A stretch of 64,000 bases of DNA from contig CM049320.1 in assembly GCA_026874595.1 (NCBI GenBank), positions 24,714,214 through 24,778,213 on the forward strand, read 5' to 3'. The stretch is from Sipunculus nudus (taxonomy: Eukaryota; Annelida; Sipuncula; Golfingiida; Sipunculidae). The position numbers and the translations under genes are program-made. Under the pieces are notes generated by a model. That model had not been told where the DNA came from and made no database searches. It saw nothing but the letters and a program-made list of their open reading frames with translations. Below are positions 1-12,930 of this stretch, in pieces. Numbering within the stretch: position 1 is the first letter of the stretch; each line of letters begins with the position of its first letter.

Positions 1-589
1 CACAATCAAATGTTTCTTGGGATCATATCTTATACAGTCATAATATCCCTGAGGGTGCAAATGACCTTATATATCAGAAAACCACAATAAAACAACAAAA
101 TAACACACCCTCTAACAGTCAAAAACTGTGGTTTTCCTGAGTTTGCACTTTGCTTCTGCGAAAAGCCATGGCACAATAGATCAACAGAAAAGATATAAAC
201 TTCAGAAATGGGTATCTTAATTCTAACTATAATTTGAAGATTGGGCATGGTCCAAAAATGTTATTCCACTAAAATAATTGCAAAGATTTGCATTTTATTC
301 ATAGGCATCTGATGTTAAAAAGTGTTTATTATTTAAGCTTAAATGTGATATAATATCAATTTGGTATTTGTATAGGTACCATATAACAAAATAATTGTAT
401 ACAATTTGAAATCTTATTTTTTAACAATTTTTAAAACAAAAAAAAAACGATCATGTGCAAAAAAAAAGATAACTATAATTATACCTGCAACAGTTACAGT
501 TTTAAAAACAATTATTTTAAATCGGTTAAATCACTGAAACAAACAATCCTATTTGATGAGTAACTTGATAAATTGAATGACAACTAAGC

Positions 590-840
590 ATGATACAAAA
601 GCATCCGAGTGACACACAAACCGGTGAATTACTTGTAACCGCCTGGTTAATTTTCCCGGCTTGTTTGCAGTGGCTATTTGGACAGGTGTCGTTAACGGAA
701 AGATTCTCCCGCCAACCTCTTACCTGCTTTGTTTTAACAGATCGGTGGCGTATCTCAGTCAATTTACTGTCTCGCTCGTCTGTCTGCGAGCATTGACAGT
801 CATGGAGTCAGGTGTTGTGAGCGAGACATCAGGATGAGGG
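590..840. promoter_or_regulatory. CpG-retaining island in CpG-poor DNA
   Basis: I counted 13 CpG in 601-840, far above the surrounding DNA. The sequence is complex, with no simple repeat. No exon with convincing splice sites or a recognisable protein was found on either strand. Candidate unmethylated enhancer, alternative promoter or conserved non-coding element. Confidence 0.3.
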
Positions 841-929
841 AGAGTCATCTATTATTAACACACTCGTGGCATTTGTAGATTATATCGACTGAGAGCGTGT
901 GGCATTTTAAACCCGATCCGTAAAACAAC

Positions 930-1188
930 ACTTTCCTGTTAATCTTTATACAACAAAATTTTTGATACAGCGGTTTCGGAATTATCATACAATTCATTGT
1001 TTTTCTGCTGAAATACACCTTTTCTTTGCATAATACTGCAAGTACCCTGCAAAAATGCAGTGCGTGTTTTTTTCTGCCTCCCTGAGAATTTTCCCATTTG
1101 GTACTTAAAAAGATGCCTTATTTCCAGGTGTATGAAACATGCTTATTAATAATACCTCCTAAGTAGTACATGTATATATATATATATT

Positions 1189-1231
<43 letters not shown>

Positions 1232-1920
1232 AAATAATCTCTATGCCTTTTTTTCTTGCCTTTTTATGCCTGGACTCATAAGATTTTTCTTGCCTAATGC
1301 CTAAAGTGTGCAAGAGGGTGCTACACAAATGCTCCAAAGCTGTCTTACTGATGAAAACTAAATTTATTTTCTGTCAAATTTGTATTCATTTGTCAATTAT
1401 TTTTTACATATTTGTTGGATTTTGAAATGAAGAGCTACATGATACCATATCTTCCCATTAATTTATGACACAAATAGGGACACATGGGTTTTTATGGTTT
1501 ATTACATGCATGACTGTAATAATTTGAATATTAATAAAATCCCAAGAGTTTCATAGTTTGACACATACACATATTGAATGTATGCTAATTTTAAGAATAA
1601 TGATTTTTCTTTACAGTCATTCTATTACTACTTTGATTGTTATAATGTCAAACCCCTCCACCTACCCAACCCCAAAAATAAATCAACAATAAAGCTTTAA
1701 AAATCGCAGGAAAAATTAAAATTTTCACAGATGTTATATACCAATCTGTCTTAAAGACTTTGTCAGAGGAAATCTTAATTTGGTCTGTCAAAAAACTTTA
1801 AAAGGGGCAATGTCCTTTTAACAAATTTTATCAAAGTTACCCCCAGAGAAAATATGTTTCTACCTCTTCGTCAGTTTGATATTATTATGTGTTACTGATG
1901 GTTACAGATCATTCATATAC
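930..1920. other. AT-rich non-coding stretch with a TA run
   Basis: AT-rich sequence without a supportable gene. It contains a long TA dinucleotide run at 1172-1229. Nothing else was recognised. Confidence 0.5.
1172..1229. repeat. TA dinucleotide microsatellite
   Basis: Nearly uninterrupted TA repeat of about 58 bases, broken by a short TTTATAA interruption near 1188-1193. Confidence 0.95.
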
Positions 1921-2029
1921 ATACCACAAACCCATCACCAGGTGAAACGTTCCCACAACTGTCAGTGAAGCAGAAAATCTGAAGTTTAAAATGACAGGTA
2001 TACAAGCGCACATACAAATTACTGTCTGA

Positions 2030-3080
2030 GGCTCACTTACATCCAAGCAAGCGCAAAATGGTCACCAATATCTTCGTTTACATCCAAGCTGAATGCATCA
2101 GAGAGTAAGCCCCACGACGAGCGAACCTCAAGAGGACCCGTCGTTATGACCACCTGTGGCGGAGGCATTCATCGTGAATGAGGTCTATGATAGCGGGTGG
2201 GGGGTTATGCATGGCAGGCTTTATCTGAACTATACAATAGGGTCAAGAAAATAAGGAACACCGAAAAATGATACCCATCAGGCCAAGTGAACACAGGTGA
2301 GAAAAATGGCCCCCACGGGGCCACAAGATCACACAGTGTCTCTATTGATACGGTTATTTGCGGCCAAAGCACGGTCAGTGATCATTACACATTATGTACA
2401 TTTAGATGCGCAAACAGGCGGATGAGCCCGTATTTGCCCACAATTCAAAGCTATCTTTTCGTGAACTCTTTGCCCAAACAGCAGCTGTCTTTCAACTATC
2501 GTGGGAGATATTCTAAATAATTACCAAGGAAGTTCCGTTGAATTTGTTCAGAAGAGTCCCCAGTGGGTAGAGCCCTGGGCGAACAAATAAGAAGACAATT
2601 TGTCGGACAAGGCATCACAATTCAAAGCAGATTTAGTATCCATCAACTGTCCCGCTATGGGTAATTATTGAGCTCAGCCGAACCCCCCTTAGTAAATTCC
2701 AGTGTACATATACACTGAGGGTAGGGACAATTAGGTAGTCTTCATGTTAAACACCAATAGCATTTTGTCTGGCCAACGATTTTGTTCGTAATCTGAACAG
2801 CCGCTTCCCAGGGCCACGCTCGGGAAAGATATCGGTGGGAAACAGGTATTTTCTGCCTTATTATATGGAGATCAAACCCAAGCTGTCACTACAAACAACT
2901 TTGTGCTGCGGACAATACGTAATCTGTCTTCACAATTGGATACCTGAATGATTTGGAGCTGATAGCAGCGCTAATGAAATATTAATGTAATCTGTTCTGT
3001 CCTTGTCAATACCACTCAATGTCATGAGCTCACTTATAAATGGCGGCTTGTTTCTCACCCAAGATGAGTTGGGACCGGCC
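2030..3080. promoter_or_regulatory. CpG-retaining complex island
   Basis: A kilobase of balanced, non-repetitive sequence, with CpG clusters at 2040-2220 and around 2790-2930. It also has homeodomain-type ATTA/TAAT cores (for example 2970-2990). No protein was recognised in any frame. Candidate cis-regulatory cluster or conserved non-coding element; inference only. Confidence 0.3.
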
Positions 3081-3329
3081 TTAATCCCATTCACAAATGA
3101 CAATTGATTTCATGGAAGACCCATCATACAAACAGTAGTCACGCTAACATGAACCTTTGAATAACGGCACTGAAAACTTACAAAGACAACAGAAATGGTG
3201 CAATGAACAAGTCTATTGTATGACTGTATTGTAATCCCCTTGTCGTGGTAATCCTTATAATTCTCGATCCCTACAGCTGGCTCTTCTATGCTCATCTCCC
3301 ACCAATGAATGGGGACCATCATTTAGAAC

Positions 3330-4225
3330 CTTTCCCCGTAATAACATAAATAAATATTGATATGATGGCTATTGATATATAAGCACTTTATAATACTGGT
3401 GTAAGTACAGAACCTTCTGTTTCAACATAAGATCAAAAGGATTTGACTTCCCTGAAAAATTACATCAAATGTTCATCTTCAAAACTAAATAAATATTTAT
3501 ATCTTACATTTAACAGTTAAATAAAGGCTCTCTCTGGGCTAGGTGAAAAGCAGCTGCAACTGGATCTCTGTTTTGTTTGTTCTCATCTGCAAGCACTGGC
3601 ACTCCTATATGCAAAATATAACATGGCTAACACTGAAATTTAATTATTAAAATTTAAAATATAAATAATATAAAATATCATTGACATTTTAAATTTTCTT
3701 ATAGTTATAAAAGTGAATAATTTATATTAAATGGACATTAAATATGTCCTAAAGTTATACTGCTTCAAATCATTAATACACAGGAAGAATTTTTCGGAAG
3801 GTAAATATTAAAAGTTATATATAACATATTACAAGTTTTGCAACAAAAAAAACAAGAAACCAGTCTTACAGAATTTAAAATAATAAGACATTTCTTGTAA
3901 GGTCCAAATGATCAATCTGATCTAAATGAAAAATGACATTTGAATGACCATTTTCAATGAATATGAAGTTTGCCATAAAAGAATGATATTAGACTGGTGC
4001 CCCTCTTGAATTTAGGGTTTTATATGCATGAGGCTAGATGATGTTAATTAATCAGGAAGTAATAACATGTTTGTCTTTAGGGTATTACTGTTTATTAAGG
4101 TTTCATATTTCACTTTCAAAGAACGATGGACTTGCCCTATTAAAGACACTATTTAGACTATAATTTTTTGCACAGAATGGGAAAGTGTCCTTATCAGATA
4201 GGTTATGACACACATGGTTTACTGT
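3330..4225. other. AT-rich non-coding stretch, nothing recognised
   Basis: Low-complexity AT-rich DNA with almost no CpG. No gene, array or element boundary was recognised. Confidence 0.5.
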
Positions 4226-4227
4226 GA

Positions 4228-4312
4228 TTGACCTCATATTTGTGAGGTTACATTTTTGTGATTTACACTTTTTCTTTGTTTCACAAGGGTTCCATTTTCG
4301 TGATCTCGCCCT
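4228..4312. repeat. Decayed copy of a TTCGCGA-type dispersed element
   Basis: The segment carries GTGAGGTTA, TTTGTGATTT, CACAAGGGTT and TTCGTGAT. These line up with GCGAGGTTA, TTTGCGATTT, GCGAGGGTTT and TTCGCGAT in copies at 41.1, 42.5 and 44.0 kb. Nearly every difference is CpG to TpG/CpA, so this looks like an old methylated copy of the same family. Confidence 0.55.
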
Positions 4313-4341
4313 ACAATAATCTATAAAGAGCATATCCATAA

Positions 4342-4895
4342 TTATACACCCGTCATGTGACGGGATCAGTATTACGGTATATACCCACCGTCAGTCTGTC
4401 CATCAACTCTTAGTGTTGCCGCGATAACTTACCTGGGCTTTGATAGATTTTCATGAAACTCAGCATAACTACTTACAAACAGATTATTTTGCTGGATTTC
4501 AATTAAGGGCAACATCCACGCATATTTAATACGGTCACAGGTCACTAGGCTACTTAGTGGTGTTGCCCGGATAACTTACAAAGAATATGAAGGATTTTGA
4601 TCAAACTCATCAGAAATGTTATCAATAAAATATCTTGCCTACCGGTAAGTTCGATTTTCCAGCAAAATCCTTGCATATTTAATGTACGTGGTCTGCAGAG
4701 GTCACCACACTTTGGAGGTACCTTTGGTGACTCACGAAAAATCCTATGGAATTTCATGAAACTCATTATACATATTTACCAACTGCGTTTCTCACCTGAA
4801 TTACCTCCTCTTCTTAATTCACCCATATTTAATGAGGTCAGAGGTCACCAGATAAATGACAGGTGTATTATGCATGTTTGCGGAGCTCTTGTTAT
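4342..4895 (+). mobile_element. Dispersed element of three ~150-bp subunits with DR1-type sites, copy 1
   Basis: Related to the reverse complement of 40541-41046. Both copies start with TTATAC(A/G)CCC and end with a match running into GAGC(T/A)CTTGTT. Inside are three degenerate subunits of roughly 145-158 bp starting near 4415, 4560 and 4718. The subunits contain a CATATTTAAT block followed by AGGTCA-like half-sites. A perfect DR1 (two AGGTCA copies one base apart) is at 4835-4847, a one-mismatch version at 4532-4544, and a degraded one near 4692-4704. No transposase or target duplication was identified; it is probably a non-autonomous element. Confidence 0.65.
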
Positions 4896-5379
4896 ATATG
4901 AATTAATTAATATTGTGCGCAAAATAGTAATGCCTAGATGGGGCCCCCAAGTGATCATTGACAGATAAGTTTGTAACATTTTACATCAATAATAACAACA
5001 ATCTTTTCCCTTTTGACTTGATATGTCATGTCATTAATTATATGATTATCATTTGCAGGGGAAATATAAGGGTTAGTTGTCATTGAATTGTGTACAGAAC
5101 AATATCTGACTTGTTTGAGGTTGTGGAAAATGGTCAGTGACAGTTACTCAAGCCAGTTTTGAATCTCACATGCAAGAATTTTGCATGTCGAATCAAACAC
5201 TCGGACACTCAGAAACAATGGTCTGAAAGAAATTTCGAGCATCACAGATGCTTACCCCTGGATTCTGGGAAGAACTGATATCATGATGAGGGATGAAAAC
5301 GGTCTCAGATGGAGGTGACGAGAAGCTGCAGCACCCTCCATGCAGCCCCACTTCTCCCGATTTTGCAACAAAATAACTG

Positions 5380-5690
5380 AAGCCCTGAAGGGTTAATTGC
5401 TATCACTCGAGGCAGAATGTTTGAGAATCCCCGCGTGTCTTATTTAGGAAATTGTACTTTGTGTCACGAATCTCGACAAATTTGCCGCAATCTGTCTCTT
5501 TGGAGGCTATCAATGTGAAGCCCCCATTACTTGCAATGCAACGGCTTCATTTAATGACAGTAGGTGATGCGAGGCAGGAAGTCGTGGGTTTTCTCGAGAC
5601 GTGCTGTGATGGGACCAGAACAAGAGGGGCGTGTCTTTTAACAGCGACTGTCAGACACTGCTACAGTCATTAACTGACAGCACCGCAGAA
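5380..5690. promoter_or_regulatory. CpG-retaining island
   Basis: I counted 14 CpG in 5401-5700 within otherwise CpG-poor DNA. A short open frame crosses it, but it resembles no family I know and has no supporting splice sites. Candidate regulatory or conserved element. Confidence 0.3.
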
Positions 5691-5699
5691 TCTGTGAAC

Positions 5700-7380
5700 A
5701 TTCCAGAAAGCAGAGGTAAAAGGGACGGAACATCTAATGTTTACATTTTAAATGTTTACAAAGAAAGTGAATAAACTAAAAACTTTCGTTTTTTTAACAA
5801 TTAAAACATCTTGGATCAAACATTTTGGTACCTGAGGGCTTTGTATTTTATTTACATGCCTCACATTTCATATTTATTTAATTCTGAAATTATAAAAATT
5901 AAGCACTCTTTAACTATTTTTTGTGATAGAGCAAACATTTTCTTAATTTTTTAATTTTTAGTAAAGTAATTAAATATTTAAATATAATTATATTAATAAA
6001 TATATTTTAATTTTCACTGAAATTAATAATTCTCCTGCAAGGTGATTTCTATAGCCCATTGACAACAAATCATTTCTAGAGCTAACACTTTGAGTTTACA
6101 ATGCACTGGAGATTGTAATGTATAATTGTGGAAACAATTAAGGACACCAGATTTGAATGCTTCAGTATTATGAAATCAATAAGATGATCAGAAGAAATCT
6201 TGAGTTAAAACGTTCATTTAGAAATTCAAAGACAAAACCATCATGATATTTTCTTGTGATGTTTAAAATTAAATATACTAATTTGATGGGCATTTAAACT
6301 GAAATTTTGATAAATGCTCCTGTATATCTTGCTAAATATGGGAGAGGCATTCATGCATTTAATTTGAGTAAAGATTTATTTGTATAGCAGAAATTTGAAT
6401 TCTACAATCTACATCCAGTGCACTTATTTGTTCAGGAATCTGAGATATAAAGACACTGATAGCATTATCATACAAAAGAAATTAATTCAGACAAATTTTC
6501 TTCTTACTGCAGTATGAGTAATACAAACCCTGTTGACAAAAGATTACATGAGACCTTGCATGTTGTACATGCCCCTTGTCTGTCTGAAGGATAACACTGA
6601 AACCTGATCCAAGTCACATGGCAGAAAATGTTATCTGGTTTCCATGGCAACATTATATTGGTGACCAGACTGAAATGACTTTCACCCTCTCTGTCTAGCT
6701 CTGAATATGAATATTAAAGAAATCTCAAGTTTTATGAAAGCTTGCACTGATAAAACCCTAACAACCACATGGAGTTTTCCAGGTACTAAATATGAATTTG
6801 AGTGAAAAGATATCTATATAAATTAGATGTTCAAGAAACTACAAACCTAGAAGTGGTTTTGGGTCACATGGCTATGTAAATGGAATGTTATTACCTAATT
6901 TCAGAGAAATTCAGAGAACTGAGATAACTGCAGATAATTAAACAAATTTTACTTAGTTAAATGGAAAGGTACTTGGAAATTTACAAGAGTCTTTATTAAC
7001 AGCTAAAGTTGATTTAACTATTTTATAAATATACAATATATGGTACAGTAAGATTTAAGTCTTTTACTTTCAGAGGGATTTTTATTGTATCTTTTCAGTC
7101 TTGAAGTGTGTTTAATAGAAATGTTGTTGACTTATGCCATATATATATAAATAGTAAAATAACATTCCAATCAATGAAATATTACCAACATAAATGTGCT
7201 ATGGAAAAAATGAACCTAGGCTCATTTAAAGGGGAAGAAAAAATGTTTGCATGTGACATGCATTTTCAAGCATCTATTACATACCAGACAACTAAAACAA
7301 AGCAGACGACCACAGGCTTTCTTCCCATCATGCACCGTGTGACCCTAAGTATCAAATAACGACAATTAACCTTTTCTGAT
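5700..7380. other. AT-rich non-coding stretch, nothing recognised
   Basis: AT-rich, nearly CpG-free sequence. No repeat array, element or gene supported. Confidence 0.5.
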
Positions 7381-7700
7381 AAGGAAGACAAGCTACGATA
7401 TACCTCATTTATCATTTGCCATGGTAACCCGAATATAACAGGATGAGGGGCGTGATCTGGCATATGATGTCAAACTGACAAGGGCCCATTTTCTGCCTGA
7501 TAACATGACAAACAAGGTATACATTACAAAATCTGAGATAAGAAATAAGTTCTCTGACACAGCCACAATCTGAAAAGGTCATGGCCACCTTGGACAATTT
7601 GCACAAGAATTCCTCGTATGCACCGGTTGTTGACTCTGATGGAATTTTTAGGTAGTTATAAGTTATAAGATAATTGGGCAATTTTCAGGAATCTAAATAA
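7380..7700. promoter_or_regulatory. Complex, weakly CpG-retaining segment
   Basis: Non-repetitive segment with several CpGs in a CpG-poor context. Short frames on the minus strand look like chance. A weaker island candidate than those at 600, 5400 or 21000. Confidence 0.2.
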
Positions 7701-8750
7701 ACGTACTCTCCTATCACAATAAGGGTGCTCGGTGTCTAATCTCTATGGCATCCCACAAGTCTTATGAAGAACGGTATGCCAACATGAAAGTGGGCTAATA
7801 ATCCGTGTCAAAACAATATTCTGCAAAAGCTGAACATTTTTGTCAGATATGATAAAGAAAGCTTCGAAGAATTTGAAAATGTGACCAAGGTGGCAAAAAG
7901 ACAAGATACGTCACTATTTAGACAAGTGATCTGCATGTCATAGTACTGATATCAACCAACGCAAATTATGCAGCTGATTTCAGCAGAAAAACAATGCAAA
8001 TGTGATTTTAGTTTTATGTTCTATGAAGTGAGAAAGGATCATGTTTCAAAAGTTCAAATATATTTTCAAAAATTAAAATTTCTACACTGTTAATGTAATC
8101 AAGAAACTTTAAAATGTTCATGTATGTATGATATACAATATCATTACACCTTTATTGCATTCACAGAATTTTCAAAATGGAAAAATAAGATTACAAACAC
8201 TTTTTTCAGGTATCAAGATACATTTTAAGAGATCAAAAGGTGTTTATGTGAGTGATCTGAAACTTCTGAGTCAATAATTGTTAGAAACTTTTAAATGCCA
8301 AGATTTTAATACTTGGTGTTCTATGAATTTTTTTAGTGAGATTAAATGACATTTTCAAAGAAATCTTTTCAGATAAATAACAGATAAATCTAAGCTTGCA
8401 AGACTGCTGACTGGTAAATTGAATTTTTAGATCCAGAAATGTTCCATGAAATGTAATACATGCACATGTCAGCTATTAATGTATATAAAAAAATATTTTT
8501 AAAGTACATGTATATAAAATTCATGGCCTGTTGGTTGCATTTTTTTTTAAATTTGGAATTATATGATGAGAATGTGTTATTTTTTTTATACATGAAAGGT
8601 CCATGGCCTGTTGGTGGCAGTATCTACTGAATTAGTTAGAAATTAACCATACAGAAAGTATGATGGTATTATGAACTAGTTTTCTGGATTTCAGGTTTTT
8701 ACATGCAAAGGGCTAGGAGTTAACAAACCAGAGGTCAGAACTTGTCAATA
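7700..8750. other. AT-rich non-coding stretch, nothing recognised
   Basis: No gene or element supported. A short phrase, CATGGCCTGTTGGT, occurs twice (near 8522 and 8602), which suggests a small local duplication. Confidence 0.4.
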
Positions 8751-8759
8751 AGAAGTTGG

Positions 8760-8882
8760 AGGTAATTAATCCCTGAGGTTCTAACAATGTATCACACTAA
8801 GCCACTGAGAAACTGACAGGGTTTGAACCTGGAACCTCCAGCTTCCGAATCCAATGCTTTTTCCACAGGGCTATGCCGTAGC
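8760..8882 (-). mobile_element. tRNA-derived SINE fragment
   Basis: On the minus strand an A-box-like TAGCCCTGTGG (8863-8873) lies about 33 bases upstream of a B-box-like GGTTCAAACCC (8819-8829), the spacing of an RNA polymerase III tRNA promoter. It does not fold as an intact tRNA by eye and has no anticodon arm I can define, so a SINE fragment fits better than a tRNA gene. Confidence 0.5.
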
Positions 8883-9004
8883 AAAGATAATATTTTTATT
8901 ACTCAACATTCTCCATTTGGGTGATATATACATAGTGGTAGAAATAATCCAGAAGCCAAAACCAAACATAAAGATATTAGAACAATCTCTGAGGTTTTAT
9001 CGAG

Positions 9005-9110
9005 ATATCATAAAATCACTGATGAGGCACAGTAGGGATTGAACCAGAGACCTCTATGTCTGAAGTCCTCTGCCCCTTAGTCTGAAATAGCCTATTTCCC
9101 TTAATAGGTA
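9005..9110 (-). mobile_element. tRNA-derived SINE fragment
   Basis: The minus strand has a B-box match GGTTCAATCCC (9034-9044) with a degenerate A-box-like stretch upstream of it. It lies close to the similar fragment at 8760-8882. Probably a second, separate SINE remnant. Confidence 0.45.
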
Positions 9111-9329
9111 CTTCCAGGTGAATACAGGTGAGAGGCCATGTAGTTGAGATGAGGTAATGCACTCCACCCCCTGGTCAATGACTGAATTACCGAAGTTTCT
9201 ATCAACAGCCCGAGAGACGACAGATCCCCTATGTAACATGTTTACATAGACAGGGGCACCTGACTGTGCTCTTTCGCAACTCTTTTGTGTCTGAAGACAA
9301 ACATATCTATCGGCACAAGTCACATGTCA

Positions 9330-10480
9330 CAGCCCCCAGTGATTCAGACAATTTCAGGTGCAAGCGAGGCCAATAATTGGTAAATCTCAAGTTTCCAAGT
9401 GGCTACCCTATAAGGGTCAAGTCCAGTTCTTTCTATTATGTGTATTGTACCATTGGGACCATCTTCACGAGTTAGAACCTGTCCTATCGTGTAATGAGTG
9501 AGGCCTATGTCCCTTTTGATCTGTATACCAGTATCTGTTTGTGTGTAAGTGTGGATATGGTTGATCTACAATTAAATCCATTCACCACAATATCAACTTT
9601 TAGAAATACCATGTGAATTTTTGAAAATTTAAAATTAAATTTAATATTTTTTATTTAAGGAATTGCAAAATATAAAAATTCAAAGTTTCTGAAAAACATA
9701 GTTTGTAAATACTAAATTTATATTATTTTTATTATGAATCATTTCAGAAACTTTAGAGTTTCAAAATTTTATGTTCCAGTATTAAAATTTAAGGGTTGCT
9801 TTAAAACTTTATTTTTGTGTTTTCTGATGAAAATCTAATGGTGTAATCACATTTTTGGACACTCTTTGGCCATAACTTTGGTATAAGTCTATGTACTTAT
9901 ACCATTTCAGGTTTATGTTTATGTTCATTTCTGCACCCTGAAGAAATCACTGAATAATGTTCTTCTCTGGTGTGGAATACATTTTGCTATAAAATTTGTG
10001 TTTTGAATCTCATTCAATCTGCTTTGTTCATCATTTTCTCTTCATTGTGGTTCGTATTTATCAGTATTGCATACAGATGACATAAGACTTAATTTTTATA
10101 GTCAATTTCAACAGAAAATTTGTGGTCAAATGTGCTTAACTTTACAACTTTCATGAAAATCTTGAGTTTGAATACACTTACTCCTGCACACAATTGCTAT
10201 GTTCACAAATGCTCACTCCTCAAATAGTAATAAGTCCATCAGTTCTAACTGTAAATCACATATGTTAACTTCAAAATTGCAATAATATTTAAGCTGTAAA
10301 TCAGACATTGAAATATCAATAACTATTAATATCAAAATGATTATTATGGTATTACAGGATTATCTGATTACAGGAAACTGATCAGTTAATGACTACGTTT
10401 AACACTTATAATAGGTGGTAATAATGGGTAAAATGAAGCTTACATTACAATAAGGAGAGTGAGGTGAAAAATCAACTGAA
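9330..10480. other. AT-rich non-coding stretch with an old dispersed repeat
   Basis: Contains about 9990-10165, whose phrases (TTTGAATCTCATTC, TGTGGTTC, CATACAGATGA) recur in the same order at 13490-13600. Otherwise nothing recognised. Confidence 0.4.
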
Positions 10481-10539
10481 AGGAATGATTTTGTGATTTT
10501 GTCACCCATCTCTGGTGACAGGTAATGTTTCAGTATTAT

Positions 10540-10970
10540 GGGATAGGTCTCTACATGGCCCACCATTCTGTCAGACTGACAATCAGCTACGCCTCCCATG
10601 GGGCAGCCAATTAATTTGTGGAATCTGCGTGGAGTGGATAATATAACGGCCCCTCAGCCATAGGCCCGGTATTGTTGTCTGTCTATTTAAACCTTAAGCC
10701 TGTCTTATCAATGAGAGCTATGGATGAATGGAGATACTCAGTCAGAGTCTATAGCGAGCCCCCAGTGTCCGATCTACAGACACCTGCGGCTTGAGGCCAG
10801 CATTCCACTACATTACCTGTATACGAACTCAAAGGGACCTGCAAATATCGTTTTCCTGAAATATTCCAAAGTGGTCATTAATTAAGTGTACATCAAAGGT
10901 GGATCATCTAGCATCCACACTCGATGATTAATTTGGTTATTGTAATGACGGTACCTCAAGATCCCTGTGG
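10540..10970. promoter_or_regulatory. CpG-retaining complex island
   Basis: Balanced, non-repetitive sequence with several retained CpGs and ATTAAT/TTAATTA-like cores, flanked by AT-rich DNA. No protein was recognised. Candidate conserved non-coding or regulatory element. Confidence 0.3.
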
Positions 10971-11454
10971 AATTAAGGTTTAATAGGATCATATTTCTTT
11001 GGTAATTTTTTTTTCCATCTGTCACATACTTTATTAAATAGGTTGAAGCAGTTGGATTCTATTCAAAAAGCTTGACCACTTACTCTACTTTCTTTCTTAA
11101 TTTTATCCAGGGTTGGAAACTGAATACCAATTTTATTTATTGGCCCTCCATGTTTGGAAATTTTATTTATTTTTTACCAGACTGACTAATTACTGACAAT
11201 AAATTGTAGATAATCATATGAATAAAATAAATAAATATAAAAAACCTTAACAAACACTGAATCATAGGGCAAGATCAACTGCCTTAAACCTTATTAATTT
11301 CAGACTTGTTATACTCATATGATTTTTCACAATATATTACACATTCTTTCTCTTCTCCCTTTAAAGGTTAGTCTCAATAACGTTTAAAATTTGGTATATT
11401 CAAAATTGTCACTACTGCAAAACCTGGCTCACTGCATGCCTATATATATACATG

Positions 11455-11765
11455 TTGAGGCCCAGATTAGAATCTGGTCCAATTTAAAGCTGGGCCAGCC
11501 CAGACTAACATTTTGGTCTGGATCAGCCCATAGATTATCTAGGATAAGCTAAGGAATCTAATTCAGTTTAAAATCAGTGCAGACCAGATTTCAGTCCTGA
11601 AGTCTTCACCACAGGATTGTAATCTGGACCGGCCCAGATCAAAATTTTAATCTTGGCTGGCCCAGTTAATAACTTGTCTAGCCCAGATTAAAATTTTGAT
11701 CTGGGCTGGTCTAGGTCAAAATTTTAATCTGGGCTGGCCAAGTTTTGGTTTGGACCAGATTCTTA
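11455..11765. repeat. Degenerate minisatellite with a palindromic unit
   Basis: Repeated motif of about 28-35 bases built on GCCCAGATTAAAATTTT and its inverse (AATCTGGGCTGG). The unit is close to its own reverse complement, so the array reads much the same on both strands. Unit order is irregular and diverged. Best copies lie in 11625-11745. Confidence 0.7.
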
Positions 11766-12425
11766 TCCGTGCTCGCTGGGTGTTTTCTTGTATAATAATT
11801 GACAGCAACTGTCCATGGTAAAGTGTTATACATTCAGCTAGTGTATAATATAAAGACATCAACTCTGTTAATAGGCATTAAAAAAGTCCCATAAGTCCTT
11901 GCATCAGACACTTTCATGTGTGTGTAACACACAGCTATTCATTGCAAGGACACATGGGAGTATTTGTAATGCCATGAATGTATCAAAGGCATGTCTATTT
12001 CACCGCGTACATTTCATGGCGTATGTTTCACACATTCAGCTATGTAGATGGCACATGTTATGTTTGGTCTGTCTGTCACTTGCTGGGTGACACTCACAAA
12101 CAACTGAATGGCTTGTCTATCGCACTATCCTAACCCCAGCCTGGTTATCTCAGCATATGATTACTTACCCATTAATGTATGTGCCACTCCCTACAAATAG
12201 CTACAGATTTTCTCACCCCTGAAAGTTGTAACCCCCTAAAACAGGCTGGTCAATGTCACCTGGGTCATGATGATACAAACTGGCTCTTATATATCAGAGT
12301 GGCTCTTTAATTCGTAAGTGACAGGGACCCTATAGAAAATATGTAAGACATGAGAGATGTACACACACAGATGTAAAACATGCCAGAGTAGAGATAGAGA
12401 CCACATTAATACAAACAGGAAATAT

Positions 12426-12533
12426 ATGAACTTGAGAGAGAGAAAGAGAGAGAAATTGAGAAATAGAAAGAGAAAAGAGGGAGAGCTATGATAACTATGA
12501 TACACAATTAATACAAACAGGAAACATGAATAT

Positions 12534-12565
<32 letters not shown>

Positions 12566-12930
12566 CAGACAGACAGACATAGAGAGAGACAGAGAGAGGG
12601 AAAGAGAGAAAGAAAGAGAGAAAGAAAGACAAAGAGAGAGAGAGAGAAAGAAAGAGAGGCAGATACATAGAGACAGGCAGATAAAGAGAAAGAGAGAAGG
12701 GGGATTATTGAAACATTATGATGGAGTGAGATATATGATATAGTAGACTGAGAGGAAGACAGGGAGCAAGCAGGAAAGAGAGATAAAGCATGAAGGAGAG
12801 AAAAATGAAATCTTATGACAGGGAGAGATATATGACAATACAGACTAAGAGTGAGAGAAAAAAGAAAAGGGAAGGAGGGAGAGCAAGAGAAATATAGAGA
12901 GAGGGGGGAAAAGGTGAAATATTTTGGGGT
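12426..12930. repeat. Purine-rich GA/GAAA low-complexity tract
   Basis: Long run of GA, GAAA and GACA repeats, with the purest GA stretch at 12534-12559. Open frames on the opposite strand (Leu/Ser-rich) are a by-product of the composition, not genes. Confidence 0.9.

Noticed and set aside
4597-4968. 123-codon plus-strand frame
   Set aside because: Falls inside the dispersed DR1-bearing element; no homology recognised and no conserved reading frame in the 40541 copy.
8760-9110. Functional tRNA genes
   Set aside because: A- and B-box-like motifs are present but no intact cloverleaf or anticodon arm could be drawn; SINE remnants fit better.
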